Below, piece after piece: positions 29,568 through 39,498 of a stretch of DNA of 64,000 nucleotides. The stretch is from the NCBI RefSeq assembly GCF_030159595.1, contig NZ_BSKJ01000001.1, positions 124,001-188,000 of the forward strand. The letters are read 5' to 3'. Under the pieces are notes generated by a model, which was not told where the DNA came from, made no database searches, and was given only the letters and a program-made list of their open reading frames with translations. The stretch comes from Pseudomonas putida (GTDB taxonomy: Bacteria; Pseudomonadota; Gammaproteobacteria; Pseudomonadales; Pseudomonadaceae). A program made the translations under genes and the position numbers. Within the stretch, counting starts at the first letter, position 1, and every line of letters begins with the position of its first letter.

Positions 29568-29584
29568 GCGCACACATCAACCGG

Positions 29585-30286
29585 CTAGCTGTGTGGTAGC
29601 GGCCACAGACTGCTCAGGTCGAGTGTCTCCAGCACCAGCTCTGGCTCCCGCTGCGGCCATCGCCGCAGCAGCTCTTCTGCCGCGCTCTGCGGTGTCCACG
29701 CCTCCGGTATCGCTTGCGCCGCAGTCACTGGCGTCTTCAGCGACTGTGGGCTCACCACCGTAAGGTCTACCCCTTGGCCTTTCAGCGTTGTGCGCTGTTC
29801 TCGCACCCACTGCGGCATGTTGTTCCAGCCAGCGCTCCGTTGGGTTGGGGCATACAGCTGCAGCGCCGAGTAACGGTTGAAAATGGCCATCATTTGCGGT
29901 GATTCACCTTTCAACAGCAAAGGCAGCGCATTGGCGAGGCAATGCTCACCCGCCACCTGGTTGCGGGTGACAATCGCCTCGAACACATCGCTGACCGGCT
30001 GTTTGTCATCCAGGTAGTCGCTGGTACCGGCGTTGAGGATCAGGCCATCCAGCGAGCACCAGGCATGGCATATTTGCTGGCACGCATCCGCCGCTTGTCC
30101 ATCGGCATGCAACTGCCAAGGCAGGTGCAAGAAGCGCCGACCATGCCGCGCAGCCACGGTGTTCAGTTCATCGCTTTCCTTTCCACTGGCGGCAACGCGA
30201 TGGCCCTGTTCAAGCAAGCGTTCCACCAACGCCAGACCTAATCCGTTGCTGGCGCCTGTAACCCAATAACTGCGTGAGTTAGTCAA
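29585..30286 (-). CDS. SDR-family protein, degenerate active site
   Basis: 233-residue Rossmann-fold protein of the short-chain dehydrogenase type, last gene of the photolyase operon. The cofactor motif TGASNGLG (residues 10-17) and the structural NAG (85-87) are present. The catalytic Tyr-x-x-x-Lys is not: the best-placed tyrosine, Tyr145, is followed by Gln149 (YAPTQ), and no serine is at the usual place 13 residues earlier. It may bind NAD(P) without standard dehydrogenase chemistry. The TTG at 30286 was chosen: it lies just after the phrB stop with AGAGGG upstream. Function unknown. Confidence 0.8.
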   Translation of the reverse strand: MTNSRSYWVTGASNGLGLALVERLLEQGHRVAASGKESDELNTVAARHGRRFLHLPWQLHADGQAADACQQICHAWCSLDGLILNAGTSDYLDDKQPVSDVFEAIVTRNQVAGEHCLANALPLLLKGESPQMMAIFNRYSALQLYAPTQRSAGWNNMPQWVREQRTTLKGQGVDLTVVSPQSLKTPVTAAQAIPEAWTPQSAAEELLRRWPQREPELVLETLDLSSLWPLPHS

Positions 30287-30299
30287 GACGTTGTGCCCT

Positions 30300-31727
30300 C
30301 TAATTCTGCCGACGTGGTAGCCCCTTGAAGGCTTCCAGTGCACGCTGGCGACTGCTGCTGAGATTCACCATGGGACAGTGATACAAATTATTATCAAAAA
30401 GATCTCGAAATTTCACGGGCTCATGGATGGTTTTATCATCCAAGTCTCGTAATTCCGGCAGCCAGTGCCGAATGAACCGCCCCTGCGGGTCGAAACGCTG
30501 CGACTGCGAAATCGGGTTGAAGAGGCGGAAATAGGGCACTGCGTCGGTACCGGTGGACGCGCTCCACTGCCAGCCGCCGTTGTTCGCCGCCAGGTCACCG
30601 TCTATCAGGTGGCGCATGAAGTGTCGCTCGCCCTTGCGCCAGTCGATCAGCAGGTTTTTGCTAAGAAACATGGCCACAACCATGCGCAGGCGGTTGTGCA
30701 TCCACCCTGTGTGCAGCAACTGGCGCATGGCAGCGTCGATGATCGGGAAGCCGGTACGGCCCTGTTCCCAGGCTTCGAGGTCTGCCGGCGCATCGCGCCA
30801 TGGCAGGGCTTCGGTTTGGGCGCGGAAGGCGCGGTGGCGTGAGACCTGTGGGTAACCGGTCAGGATGTGCTTGTAAAACTCGCGCCAGAGCAGCTCGTTG
30901 ATCCAGGTTTGCACGCCGGCGCTGCCGCTGTCGAACTCGCCCCGGTTGCTGGCCAGTGCACCGTGCAGGCATTGGCGCGGCGAGATTACGCCAGCGGCCA
31001 GGTAGGCCGAAAGCTGGCTGGTACCGGGTTTGGCTGGCAGGTCACGCAGTTGCTGGTAGTCATCGATGGTTTCGTCGAGAAAGCGAGACAATCGGCCCTG
31101 CGCTTCGGTCTCACCCGCCGGCCAATGTTCTCGCAAGGCGCGCTCGGGCTTTTCAAAACCCTCCACGAGCGGCGGTATCGGGTCGCTCTGGACTGGCAGG
31201 GGCGCTTGAGCTTTAACCCGATGAGCCATGGCCGGCAGGCTGCGGTGCAGGTGTTCCAGGCAGGTTTTCTTGAACTGGCTGAAGACCTGGAAGTAGTCAC
31301 CACTGCGGGTGAGGATGGTGCCCGGGCGGAAGAACAGCTGGTCGAGGTGGCCGTGTGCCTGAATGCCCGCCTTCTCCAGCAGGGCGCGGGTGGCATCGTC
31401 GCGGCGCTGCTCGTTGATGCCGTACTCGTCATTCCAGTGAACACTTGCCACCTGATGCTGGCGGCATACCTCAAGTATGGCTTGTGGTGCCTGGTCCCAG
31501 TTATCGATGGCACGGATCAGCAGGGGGATATTCAGGCCTTCCAGCGACTGGCGCAGGTCGTGCAGGTTGCGCAGCCAGAAGTCGACTTTGCAGGCAGCGT
31601 CGTCGTGGGCCTGCCACTGCCCGGGGCTTATCAGCCAGAGGGCGATGGTAGGGCCGCGTTCACTGGCGGCGCTGAGCGCGGTGTTGTCATTGATGCGCAG
31701 GTCGCTGCGCAGCCAGGTCAAGTGCAT
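30300..31727 (-). CDS. phrB: Deoxyribodipyrimidine photolyase
   Basis: Blue-light flavoenzyme that splits cyclobutane pyrimidine dimers. 475 residues: an N-terminal antenna domain (HLTWLRSDLRINDNTAL) and a C-terminal FAD domain with WINELLWREFYKHIL, TGFPIIDAAMRQLLHTGWMHNR and NNGGWQWSASTGTDA. These are class I CPD photolyase features. Its start overlaps the 3' end of the MerR-type regulator gene by 10 bases. Light induction through the LitR-type regulator and operators upstream is inferred. Confidence 0.96.
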   Translation of the reverse strand: MHLTWLRSDLRINDNTALSAASERGPTIALWLISPGQWQAHDDAACKVDFWLRNLHDLRQSLEGLNIPLLIRAIDNWDQAPQAILEVCRQHQVASVHWNDEYGINEQRRDDATRALLEKAGIQAHGHLDQLFFRPGTILTRSGDYFQVFSQFKKTCLEHLHRSLPAMAHRVKAQAPLPVQSDPIPPLVEGFEKPERALREHWPAGETEAQGRLSRFLDETIDDYQQLRDLPAKPGTSQLSAYLAAGVISPRQCLHGALASNRGEFDSGSAGVQTWINELLWREFYKHILTGYPQVSRHRAFRAQTEALPWRDAPADLEAWEQGRTGFPIIDAAMRQLLHTGWMHNRLRMVVAMFLSKNLLIDWRKGERHFMRHLIDGDLAANNGGWQWSASTGTDAVPYFRLFNPISQSQRFDPQGRFIRHWLPELRDLDDKTIHEPVKFRDLFDNNLYHCPMVNLSSSRQRALEAFKGLPRRQN

Positions 31728-32617
31728 GGTGCAATGGTCTCTGCAGGCTGGCGGTCATGGGCTTGAAGCAAACGCAATGCCGCCTGAGGGGTGTCGAACA
31801 GGGCGAGGTTGGGCAGTTCGAGGGCATGTAGCTGCGCTTGATGCAGTGCCAGCGTTGGGCCACCAGCCAAGGTTGTCACGGGCAGGTTGTGCAGGGTGCG
31901 TTGCAGTGCCTTGGCATCGATGCGTGGCCCCAGGTGCAGAAGCACAACACGCGGCTCAAGCGTGCTTACCGCGCGTTGCAGGTGCGGGCCGGTGACAGGG
32001 TGTTCCAGCACCTCTACCGGGAAACCGTTGCTGGTGAACAGCCAGGCGCATAGCCATAAGCCGGGGCTGAACGCACGTTCACTGTCTTCCACCAGCAACA
32101 CTGCAGGGCCCTGCAGCAACTGGTTGTCATGGTAGACGCGGGCGCCCAGTTTGCTGCGTAGCCAGCTGTGGAAAAACACCTGTTCCAGCTGAGCATTGAA
32201 GTAGCTACGCCAGCGCAGGTCGAGCAGGTCGAGCAGTGGCAGCAGCAATTGCTCGCACAGGGTAACGGCGGGGTACAGCGCCATTGCCTGGTTGAGCTGG
32301 TGGTCAAGGGCGCGCTGCGACAGGTTGGCGATAGCCTCGATCAGCTGAAGCTGCCGGGCCTGCCAGTCTCCTTTGGGCGCAGTGCTGGAGGGTTTGTCGA
32401 GCAGCTCGCGCACTTGCCCGACCGATGCACCACGCTGCAGCCAGCCAAGAATGGCCTCGACCCGGTCGACCTGTTCCAGCGGATACAGGCGATGCCCTTT
32501 CGCGGTGCGCTGTGGCTTGAGCAGGCCATATCGGCGTTCCCAAGCGCGCAGGGTGACCGGGTTGACGCCGGTGCGGCGGGCCAGTTCGCCGATGGGCAGC
32601 AAGCCCTCAGACCGCAT
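31718..32617 (-). CDS. MerR-family regulator, class II LitR/PplR type
   Basis: 299-residue regulator. The N-terminus is a MerR winged helix (about residues 6-75: IGELARRTGVNPVTLRAWERRYGLLKPQR). The remaining 220 residues resemble the helical plus Rossmann-like sensor region of LitR/CarH, but the W...EH residues that hold adenosylcobalamin are not seen. This is the description of class II LitR proteins, such as PplR1 of P. putida, which derepress light-inducible genes together with a LOV photoreceptor. Its own operon contains phrB and has matching operators upstream, so autoregulation is likely. Start overlaps the DUF523 gene by 11 bases. Confidence 0.85.
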   Translation of the reverse strand: MRSEGLLPIGELARRTGVNPVTLRAWERRYGLLKPQRTAKGHRLYPLEQVDRVEAILGWLQRGASVGQVRELLDKPSSTAPKGDWQARQLQLIEAIANLSQRALDHQLNQAMALYPAVTLCEQLLLPLLDLLDLRWRSYFNAQLEQVFFHSWLRSKLGARVYHDNQLLQGPAVLLVEDSERAFSPGLWLCAWLFTSNGFPVEVLEHPVTGPHLQRAVSTLEPRVVLLHLGPRIDAKALQRTLHNLPVTTLAGGPTLALHQAQLHALELPNLALFDTPQAALRLLQAHDRQPAETIAPCT

Positions 32618-33575
32618 TGCGCAAGCCCAGGCTTTCGGGGTGCGGCTGCAGGTAGGCTTGCTGTTGCAGGTAGGGATCGGGGTGCTTGCGTAAATGGTGT
32701 TTGAGCAGGGTCAGTGGCACCACCAGCGGCACCACGCCTTGCTGGTACTGGCCAATGATCGTCTGCAGCTCGGCTTTGTCCTGTTGCGTCAGGCTGTCCT
32801 TGAAATAGCCGCTGAGGTGCTGCAGCACGTTGCAATGGGTCCCGCGGCTGGCGCAGCGACGCAGCGCTTGCATCAGTTGGCTGAAGTAGCGCGGGCCGAT
32901 GGTTTGTGGGTCGTCATCCCGGCTCATGCTACCCAGCAGGCGCCCCAAGGTGCGGTAGGCCTGGGGGTTGTTGGCCATCACCAGGTATTTGTAACGCGAG
33001 TGGAAGTGCACCAGCGCACCACGGCTAAGGCCTTCGGCCAGCAGGCGCTGCCAGTCGGCGTAGGCATACACACGGCTGATGAAGTTTTCTCGCAGCACGG
33101 GGTCATGCAGGCGGCCTTCCTCTTCCACCGGCAGGTCTGGGCGTTGCGTGCAGAAGGCCTGGGCATAGACACCGCGTCCACCCGGGAAGGCCGGATGACC
33201 GTTGTCCTGGTACACCTTGACCCGCTCCAGGCCGCAAGAAGGTGATTTCTGCATGAAGATGTAGCCGCAGATGTCGTCGAGCGCGTCGGCCATTTGTTCG
33301 CCGTAGGCGCGCAGCGGGCCAGTCAGGTCCATGCCGGGGTTACGGGTGCCGACCACTTCAGGGTGTTCGGGGTTGCCTACCAGGCGAATCGGGTCGCGCG
33401 GAATGCCGAGGCCGATCGCCACTTCCGGGCATACCGGCAGCCAGTCGAAGTGCTGTTCCAGCTGTGTACGGCACAGGTCGGAGGCCTTGTGGCCGCCGTT
33501 ATAGCGCACGCTTTGGCCCGTCAGGCAGGCGCTGATGGCGATACGCGGCTTGCTGTGGACGGAAGGGTCGTGCAT
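32607..33575 (-). CDS. DUF523 and DUF1722 (YbgA-like) domain protein
   Basis: 322-residue cytosolic protein of unknown function made of two named domains: DUF523 (about 10-155, with ISACLTGQSVRYNGGHK, CPEVAIGLGIPRDPIRL and SPSCG) and DUF1722 (about 190-310, the YbgA domain). The conserved cysteines (SACL, PVCPE, SPSCG) suggest metal or cofactor binding. In many bacteria YbgA-type genes sit next to photolyase, as here, so a role with light or photolyase cofactors is an inference from context. The ATG at 33575 has CCGGAGAC upstream. A light-type operator ends 14 bases before the start. Confidence 0.87.
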   Translation of the reverse strand: MHDPSVHSKPRIAISACLTGQSVRYNGGHKASDLCRTQLEQHFDWLPVCPEVAIGLGIPRDPIRLVGNPEHPEVVGTRNPGMDLTGPLRAYGEQMADALDDICGYIFMQKSPSCGLERVKVYQDNGHPAFPGGRGVYAQAFCTQRPDLPVEEEGRLHDPVLRENFISRVYAYADWQRLLAEGLSRGALVHFHSRYKYLVMANNPQAYRTLGRLLGSMSRDDDPQTIGPRYFSQLMQALRRCASRGTHCNVLQHLSGYFKDSLTQQDKAELQTIIGQYQQGVVPLVVPLTLLKHHLRKHPDPYLQQQAYLQPHPESLGLRNAV

Positions 33576-33593
33576 GGCTGTCTCCGGTAAACC

Positions 33594-33617
33594 TGTACAT
33601 AGCAAAAAACTTGTACA
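33594..33617. promoter_or_regulatory. LitR/PplR-type operator 1
   Basis: TGTACA-N12-TGTACA, a perfect match to the T(G/A)TACA-N12-TGTA(C/T)A site reported, from memory, for P. putida class II LitR. The arms extend to a perfect 11-bp inverted repeat (AAACCTGTACA / TGTACAGGTTT, 33589-33622). It lies 19-42 bases before the DUF523 gene start, so it would cover that promoter. Confidence 0.78.
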
Positions 33618-33643
33618 GGTTTATTCCAGCACAGCGCTGAAGT

Positions 33644-33667
33644 TATGCAAACTAGTATTTTTGTATA
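33644..33667. promoter_or_regulatory. LitR/PplR-type operator 2 (one mismatch)
   Basis: TATGCA-N12-TGTATA fits T(G/A)TACA-N12-TGTA(C/T)A except one base in the left arm. It is centred 50 bp from the centre of operator 1, about five helical turns, in the same intergenic region. Confidence 0.5.
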
Positions 33668-33675
33668 GTTCTACA

Positions 33676-34701
<1,026 letters not shown>

Positions 34702-34712
34702 TCAGGCAAACC

Positions 34713-34736
34713 TGTACAATCCAGAAATTTTGTATA
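34713..34736. promoter_or_regulatory. LitR/PplR-type operator 3
   Basis: TGTACA-N12-TGTATA, a full match to T(G/A)TACA-N12-TGTA(C/T)A. It lies in the 187-base divergent gap, 51-74 bases before the renalase-like gene and 114-137 bases before the TIGR01777 gene, so it could control both directions. Confidence 0.72.
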
Positions 34737-34849
34737 AGGTTATTCCGCTTTGGCGGGCAGGTTGGCCTATGTTTATCCGAGAGCGTCGGGTCAAAAAAGT
34801 GCCTTGATGTTAAAAATAGACCACCGCCGCATTCTGCGAGGACACAGCC

Positions 34850-35755
34850 ATGCATATATTGCTGACAGGCGGCACCGGGTTGATAGGCAGGCATCTCTGC
34901 CAGCACTGGCTAGGCCAGGGCCATCGCCTGACGGTGTGGAGCCGGCGACCTGAGCAAGTGCCGAAAATGTGTGGCAGTGGTGTGCGTGGCATTGCCCGTC
35001 TGGAGCAGCTGGAAGCGAACGATCACCTGGATGCGGTGGTCAACCTGGCCGGCGCACCGATTGCCGACCGGCCCTGGACGGCGGCCCGGCGCAACCTGCT
35101 GTGGGCCAGCCGCGTTACCCTGACCGAGCAATTGTTGAGTTGGCTGGGTACCCGCGAGCAGCGACCAGAAGTGCTGATCTCCGGCTCTGCGGTCGGTTGG
35201 TACGGTGATGGTGGTGAGCGTGAGCTGACCGAGGCATCACCGCCAGTGCGTGAAGATTTTGCCAGCCAGTTGTGCATTGCCTGGGAGGAAACGGCCCAGC
35301 GCTCCCGAGCCCAAGGCATCCGTGTGGTGCTGGTGCGCACCGGGCTGGTGCTGGCCAGCGACGGCGGCTTTTTGTCGCGCCTTCGCGTGCCCTTCAAACT
35401 GGGGCTGGGTGGGCCTTTGGGCGATGGGCGGCAGTGGATGCCGTGGGTCCATATAGACGACCAGGTCGCCCTGATTGATTTTCTCTTGCAGCACAAGGAT
35501 GCCAGCGGTCCTTATAATGCCTGCGCCCCGGAGCCGGTGCGTAACCGCGAGTTCGCCAGGCGGCTGGGGCGCACGCTGCATCGGCCGGCGCTGCTGCCGG
35601 TGCCGGCATTGCTGCTCAAGGCTGGCCTGGGCGAGATGTCGACCTTGCTGCTGGGCGGCCAGCGGGCACGCCCGGTACGCTTGCTCGCGGCAGGCTTCAC
35701 CTTCCGCTTCAACGATCTGCAATCGGCCCTGGACAACCTGTCCAGCCGCCTCTGA
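34850..35755 (+). CDS. TIGR01777 family epimerase-like protein (YfcH)
   Basis: 301-residue extended-SDR protein. The N-terminal [18 protein letters not shown] is the nucleotide-binding motif. [12 protein letters not shown] and the [13 protein letters not shown] segment are typical of TIGR01777 (E. coli YfcH), with a C-terminal DUF1731 domain (about 250-297). Function unknown. Gene order beside hemH is conserved in pseudomonads. GCGAGGAC precedes the ATG. The 13-base gap to hemH suggests co-transcription. Confidence 0.9.
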   Translation: MHILLTGGTGLIGRHLCQHWLGQGHRLTVWSRRPEQVPKMCGSGVRGIARLEQLEANDHLDAVVNLAGAPIADRPWTAARRNLLWASRVTLTEQLLSWLGTREQRPEVLISGSAVGWYGDGGERELTEASPPVREDFASQLCIAWEETAQRSRAQGIRVVLVRTGLVLASDGGFLSRLRVPFKLGLGGPLGDGRQWMPWVHIDDQVALIDFLLQHKDASGPYNACAPEPVRNREFARRLGRTLHRPALLPVPALLLKAGLGEMSTLLLGGQRARPVRLLAAGFTFRFNDLQSALDNLSSRL

Positions 35756-35768
35756 CATAGGACGCTGC

Positions 35769-36782
35769 ATGACCGATCACGCCCTGCTGCTGGTCAACCT
35801 GGGTTCCCCGGCCTCCACCTCGGTGGCCGATGTGCGCCGCTACCTCAACCAGTTCCTCATGGACCCGTATGTGATCGACCTGCCCTGGCCGGTGCGGCGC
35901 TTGTTGGTGTCGCTGATCCTGGTCAAGCGCCCGGAGCAGTCGGCGCATGCCTATGGTTCGATCTGGTGGGAGGAGGGCTCGCCGCTGGTGGTGCTGACCC
36001 GTCGTCTGCAGGCCGCCATGGTCGAGCACTGGCCGCATGGCCAGGTGGAAGTTGCCATGCGCTATGGCCAGCCGGCCCTGCCTGACGTGCTGGAGCGTCT
36101 GGCGGCCCAGGGTGTACGCAAGGTGACCTTGGCACCGCTTTATCCACAGTTCGCCGACAGCACGGTGACTACCGTAGTCGAGTTGGCAAAGCAGACTGTC
36201 AGCGAGCGTCAGCTGCCGTTGCAGATGCGCGTGCTGCAACCGTTCTACGAGCACCCGGACTACATCGAGGCACTGGCTGCCAGCGCCCGGCCGTATCTTG
36301 AGCAGGATTACGACCACCTGCTGCTGAGCTTCCACGGTTTACCAGAGCGGCACCTGAAAAAGCTGGACCCAACCGGCAAACACGACTTCCAGGCAGCCGA
36401 CTGCTGCAAGGATGCCAGCGCCGAGATGCGAGCGGTGTGCTATCGCGGGCAGTGCCTGGCCACGGCCAAGGCTTTTGCGCAAAAAATGGGCATACCGGAT
36501 GGCAAATGGTCGGTGTCGTTCCAGTCGCGGCTGGGGCGGGCCAAGTGGATCGAGCCCTATACCGAGGCGCGGTTGGACGAGCTGGCCAAGGCAGGGGTGA
36601 AGAAGTTGTTGGTGATGTGCCCGGCATTCGTGGCTGATTGCATCGAGACGCTGGAAGAGATCGGCATGCGCGGCAGCGAACAGTTTGTCGAGGCCGGCGG
36701 GCGGGAGCTGGTGCTGGTGCCGTGCCTGAATGATCACCCCGAGTGGGTGAGGGTGTTGGCGGGGATGTGCGAAAAGGCCTGA
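35769..36782 (+). CDS. hemH: Ferrochelatase
   Basis: Inserts Fe2+ into protoporphyrin IX, the last step of heme synthesis. 337 residues. The catalytic histidine is in [15 protein letters not shown], and the N-terminal [11 protein letters not shown] and the later [15 protein letters not shown] signature are complete. The ATG at 35769 follows an AGGACGCTGC stretch, and the frame is open through the preceding gene but those codons are not hemH. Follows the TIGR01777 gene. Confidence 0.97.
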   Translation: MTDHALLLVNLGSPASTSVADVRRYLNQFLMDPYVIDLPWPVRRLLVSLILVKRPEQSAHAYGSIWWEEGSPLVVLTRRLQAAMVEHWPHGQVEVAMRYGQPALPDVLERLAAQGVRKVTLAPLYPQFADSTVTTVVELAKQTVSERQLPLQMRVLQPFYEHPDYIEALAASARPYLEQDYDHLLLSFHGLPERHLKKLDPTGKHDFQAADCCKDASAEMRAVCYRGQCLATAKAFAQKMGIPDGKWSVSFQSRLGRAKWIEPYTEARLDELAKAGVKKLLVMCPAFVADCIETLEEIGMRGSEQFVEAGGRELVLVPCLNDHPEWVRVLAGMCEKA

Positions 36783-36800
36783 CTTAGAGGTCTTCTGTAC

Positions 36801-36835
36801 TGGCCTCTTCGCGGGCTTGTCCCGCGAAGAGGCCA
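36801..36835. repeat. REP palindrome between hemH and uraA
   Basis: TGGCCTCTTCGCGGG / CCCGCGAAGAGGCCA is a perfect 15-bp inverted repeat with a 5-base loop. The core is the same as in the pair at 47194-47287, so it is a member of the P. putida REP family. Placed between convergent genes, it may also end transcription in both directions. Confidence 0.85.
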
Positions 36836-36861
36836 GATCAGGTTACTGCCGGATCAAGGGA

Positions 36862-38136
36862 TCAAGGCAACTGATCATCCAGCTTCTTGTGCTTCCAGCC
36901 ATCATTGCCCGGCAAGATCAGGTTCAGGGCAATCGCCACGATAGCGCACAGGGCGATGCCCTTCAGGCCCCAGTCATCCGGGCCGTCACCGCTGCCGATC
37001 AGCACGCCGCCGATACCGAACACCAAGGTTACCGACACGATCACCAGGTTGCGCGCTTCGGCCAGGTCGATCTTGTGGCGGATCATGGTGTTCATGCCCA
37101 CCGCCGCGATCGAGCCGAACAGCAAGCACAGAATACCGCCCATCACCGGTACCGGGATGCTTTGCAGCAGCGCGCCGAACTTGCCGATGAACGCCAGGGT
37201 GATGGCGAAGACAGCCGCCCAGGTCATGATCTTCGGGTTGTAGTTCTTGGTCAGCATCACCGCGCCAGTGACTTCGGCGTAGGTGGTGTTGGGCGGGCCG
37301 CCGAACAGGCCGGCTGCGGTGGTGGCCAGGCCATCTCCCAGCAGCGTGCGGTGCAGGCCGGGCTTTTTCAGGTAGTCACGGCCAGTCACGCTGCCGACCG
37401 CGATTACCCCGCCGATATGCTCGATCGCCGGTGCCAGGGCAACAGGGACGATGAACAGGATGGCCTGCCAGTTGAACGCGGGTGCAGTGAAGTTGGGGAT
37501 TTCCAGCCACGGTGCAGCGGCAATCTTGGCGGTGTCGACCACGCCAAAGGCGAATGACAGGGCGAAGCCCACCAGCACGCCGGAGATGATCGGTACCAGG
37601 CGGAAAATGCCCTTGCCGAATACGGCGACGATCAATGTCGTCAGCAGGGCCGGCATGGAGATCATCATGGCGGTCTTGTACGGCATCAGCGCAGCGCCGT
37701 CCCCACCCTTGCCCATCGCCATGTTGGCGGCAATCGGCGCCATGGCCAGGCCAATGGAGATAATCACCGGGCCGATCACCACGGGTGGCAGCATGCGGTC
37801 GATGAAACCGGTGCCTTTGATTTTCACCATCAGGCCCATGAAGGTATACACGAAGCCTGCGGCCATCACACCGCCCATGGTCTCGGCCAGGCCGAACTGG
37901 CCCTTGGCGAGGATGATCGGGGTAATGAAGGCGAAGCTCGACGCCAGGAAAACCGGTACCTGGCGGCCGGTCACCAACTGGAACAGCAGGGTGCCGATGC
38001 CGGCGGTGAACAGCGCAACGTTCGGGTCGAGGCCGGTGATCAATGGCATCAGCACCAGCGCGCCGAATGCCACGAAGAGCATCTGCGCGCCCGAAACGAC
38101 CTGGCGCCAGAGCGGGTCGTTGAAGCCGTCCTGCAT
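36862..38136 (-). CDS. uraA: Uracil permease (NCS2 family)
   Basis: Inner-membrane uracil:H+ symporter, 424 residues with about 14 hydrophobic segments. NCS2 motifs include FAFITPIILAKGQFG near helix 3 and GLFGGPPNTTYAEVTG in the middle, the latter carrying the substrate-binding Glu region. It starts 2 bases after the upp stop, so uptake and conversion of uracil to UMP are encoded together. Confidence 0.94.
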   Translation of the reverse strand: MQDGFNDPLWRQVVSGAQMLFVAFGALVLMPLITGLDPNVALFTAGIGTLLFQLVTGRQVPVFLASSFAFITPIILAKGQFGLAETMGGVMAAGFVYTFMGLMVKIKGTGFIDRMLPPVVIGPVIISIGLAMAPIAANMAMGKGGDGAALMPYKTAMMISMPALLTTLIVAVFGKGIFRLVPIISGVLVGFALSFAFGVVDTAKIAAAPWLEIPNFTAPAFNWQAILFIVPVALAPAIEHIGGVIAVGSVTGRDYLKKPGLHRTLLGDGLATTAAGLFGGPPNTTYAEVTGAVMLTKNYNPKIMTWAAVFAITLAFIGKFGALLQSIPVPVMGGILCLLFGSIAAVGMNTMIRHKIDLAEARNLVIVSVTLVFGIGGVLIGSGDGPDDWGLKGIALCAIVAIALNLILPGNDGWKHKKLDDQLP

Positions 38137-38138
38137 GG

Positions 38139-38777
38139 TCAGGCGTCCTTTTGCTTGGTGCCGAAGATCTTGTCACCGGCATCGCCCAGGCCTGGCACGA
38201 TGTAACCGTGCTCGTTCAGGCGCTGGTCGATCGAGGCGGTGTAGATCTTCACGTCCGGGTGGGCTTTTTCCACCACTTCGATACCTTCTGGCGCGGCAAC
38301 CAGGACCATGGCCCGGATCTCTTTGCAGCCGGCTTTTTTCAGCAGGTCGATGGTGGCGACCATCGAGCCACCGGTGGCCAGCATCGGGTCGATGATCAGG
38401 GCCAGGCGCTGGTTGATGTCCGGCGCGAGCTTTTCCAGGTAGGTGTGGGCTTCCAGGGTTTCTTCGTTGCGGGCAACGCCGACGGCGCTGACCTTGGCAC
38501 CCGGGATCAGGCTGAGTACGCCGTCGAGCATGCCGATGCCGGCGCGCAGGATTGGCACCACGGTAATCTTTTTGCCGGCGATTTTTTCAACCTGTACCTT
38601 GCCACACCAGCCGTCGATCTCGTAGGTTTCGAGTGGCAGGTCCTGGGTGGCTTCATACGTCAGAAGCGCGCCGACTTCCTGGGCGAGTTCGCGAAAATTC
38701 TTGGTGCTGATGTCAGCACGGCGCATCAGGCCGAGCTTGTGGCGGATCAGCGGATGGCGGATCTCACGAGTGGGCAT
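38139..38777 (-). CDS. upp: Uracil phosphoribosyltransferase
   Basis: Converts uracil and PRPP to UMP. 212 residues. The PRPP loop reads [13 protein letters not shown] (about 127-139) and the C-terminal uracil loop [17 protein letters not shown] is present. First gene of the upp-uraA pair, divergent from hpt about 160 bases away, so the two nucleobase salvage routes share a control region. It uses PRPP made by prs. Confidence 0.97.
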   Translation of the reverse strand: MPTREIRHPLIRHKLGLMRRADISTKNFRELAQEVGALLTYEATQDLPLETYEIDGWCGKVQVEKIAGKKITVVPILRAGIGMLDGVLSLIPGAKVSAVGVARNEETLEAHTYLEKLAPDINQRLALIIDPMLATGGSMVATIDLLKKAGCKEIRAMVLVAAPEGIEVVEKAHPDVKIYTASIDQRLNEHGYIVPGLGDAGDKIFGTKQKDA

Positions 38778-38938
38778 AGGGGGCTCCGAAAGGCGGGCAA
38801 AAAAACCGCGCTAGATTAATCTATTCAGCCTGTGCTGTCGTCTGGTCATTCTGGACGTTAGTCCATAAATGCTTGATCTGGGACGAGCGGATGCGTACCT
38901 TTGCCCGCTTTTCCAAAATGCACCCCCCGGAGAGCGCC

Positions 38939-39496
38939 ATGTCCGCCGATCTCGAGCACATCCGTCAAGTCATGCGTGAAGCAGACTGCCTGTACAACGA
39001 AGCCGAAGTCGAAGCGGCCATCGCCAACGTCGGCGAGCAGATCTGCAAGGACCTGCACGACAAGAACCCGGTGGTGTTCTGCGTGATGAACGGCGGTCTG
39101 ATCTTCGCCGGCAAACTGCTGACTCACCTGCAGTTCCCGCTGGAAGCCTCGTACCTGCACGCCACCCGTTACCGCAACCAGACCAGCGGCGGCGAGCTGT
39201 TCTGGAAGGCCAAGCCGGAAGTGTCGTTCATCGACCGTGACGTGCTGATCGTCGACGACATCCTCGACGAGGGCCACACCCTCAGCGCCATCATCGAGTT
39301 CTGCAAGCATGCCGGCGCGCGCTCGGTGCATACCGCGGTCCTGATCGACAAAGACCACGACCGCAAAGCCAGCCCGGACCTCAAGGCCAACTATGTAGGC
39401 CTGCCATGCGTCGACCGCTACATCTTCGGCTACGGCATGGACTACAAAGGCTACTGGCGCAACGCCAACGGCATCTTCGCCGTCAAGGGGCTGTGA
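38939..39496 (+). CDS. hpt: Hypoxanthine-guanine phosphoribosyltransferase
   Basis: Purine salvage enzyme making IMP and GMP from hypoxanthine or guanine plus PRPP. 185 residues. The PRPP loop VLIVDDILDEGHTL (about 102-115) is conserved, and the base-binding segment YVGLPCVDRYIFGYGMDYKG is near the C-terminus. The ATG at 38939 has CCCGGAGAGCGCC upstream, better than an in-frame start 66 bases earlier. Followed 2 bases later by the WbuC-like gene. Confidence 0.93.
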   Translation: MSADLEHIRQVMREADCLYNEAEVEAAIANVGEQICKDLHDKNPVVFCVMNGGLIFAGKLLTHLQFPLEASYLHATRYRNQTSGGELFWKAKPEVSFIDRDVLIVDDILDEGHTLSAIIEFCKHAGARSVHTAVLIDKDHDRKASPDLKANYVGLPCVDRYIFGYGMDYKGYWRNANGIFAVKGL

Positions 39497-39498
39497 CC

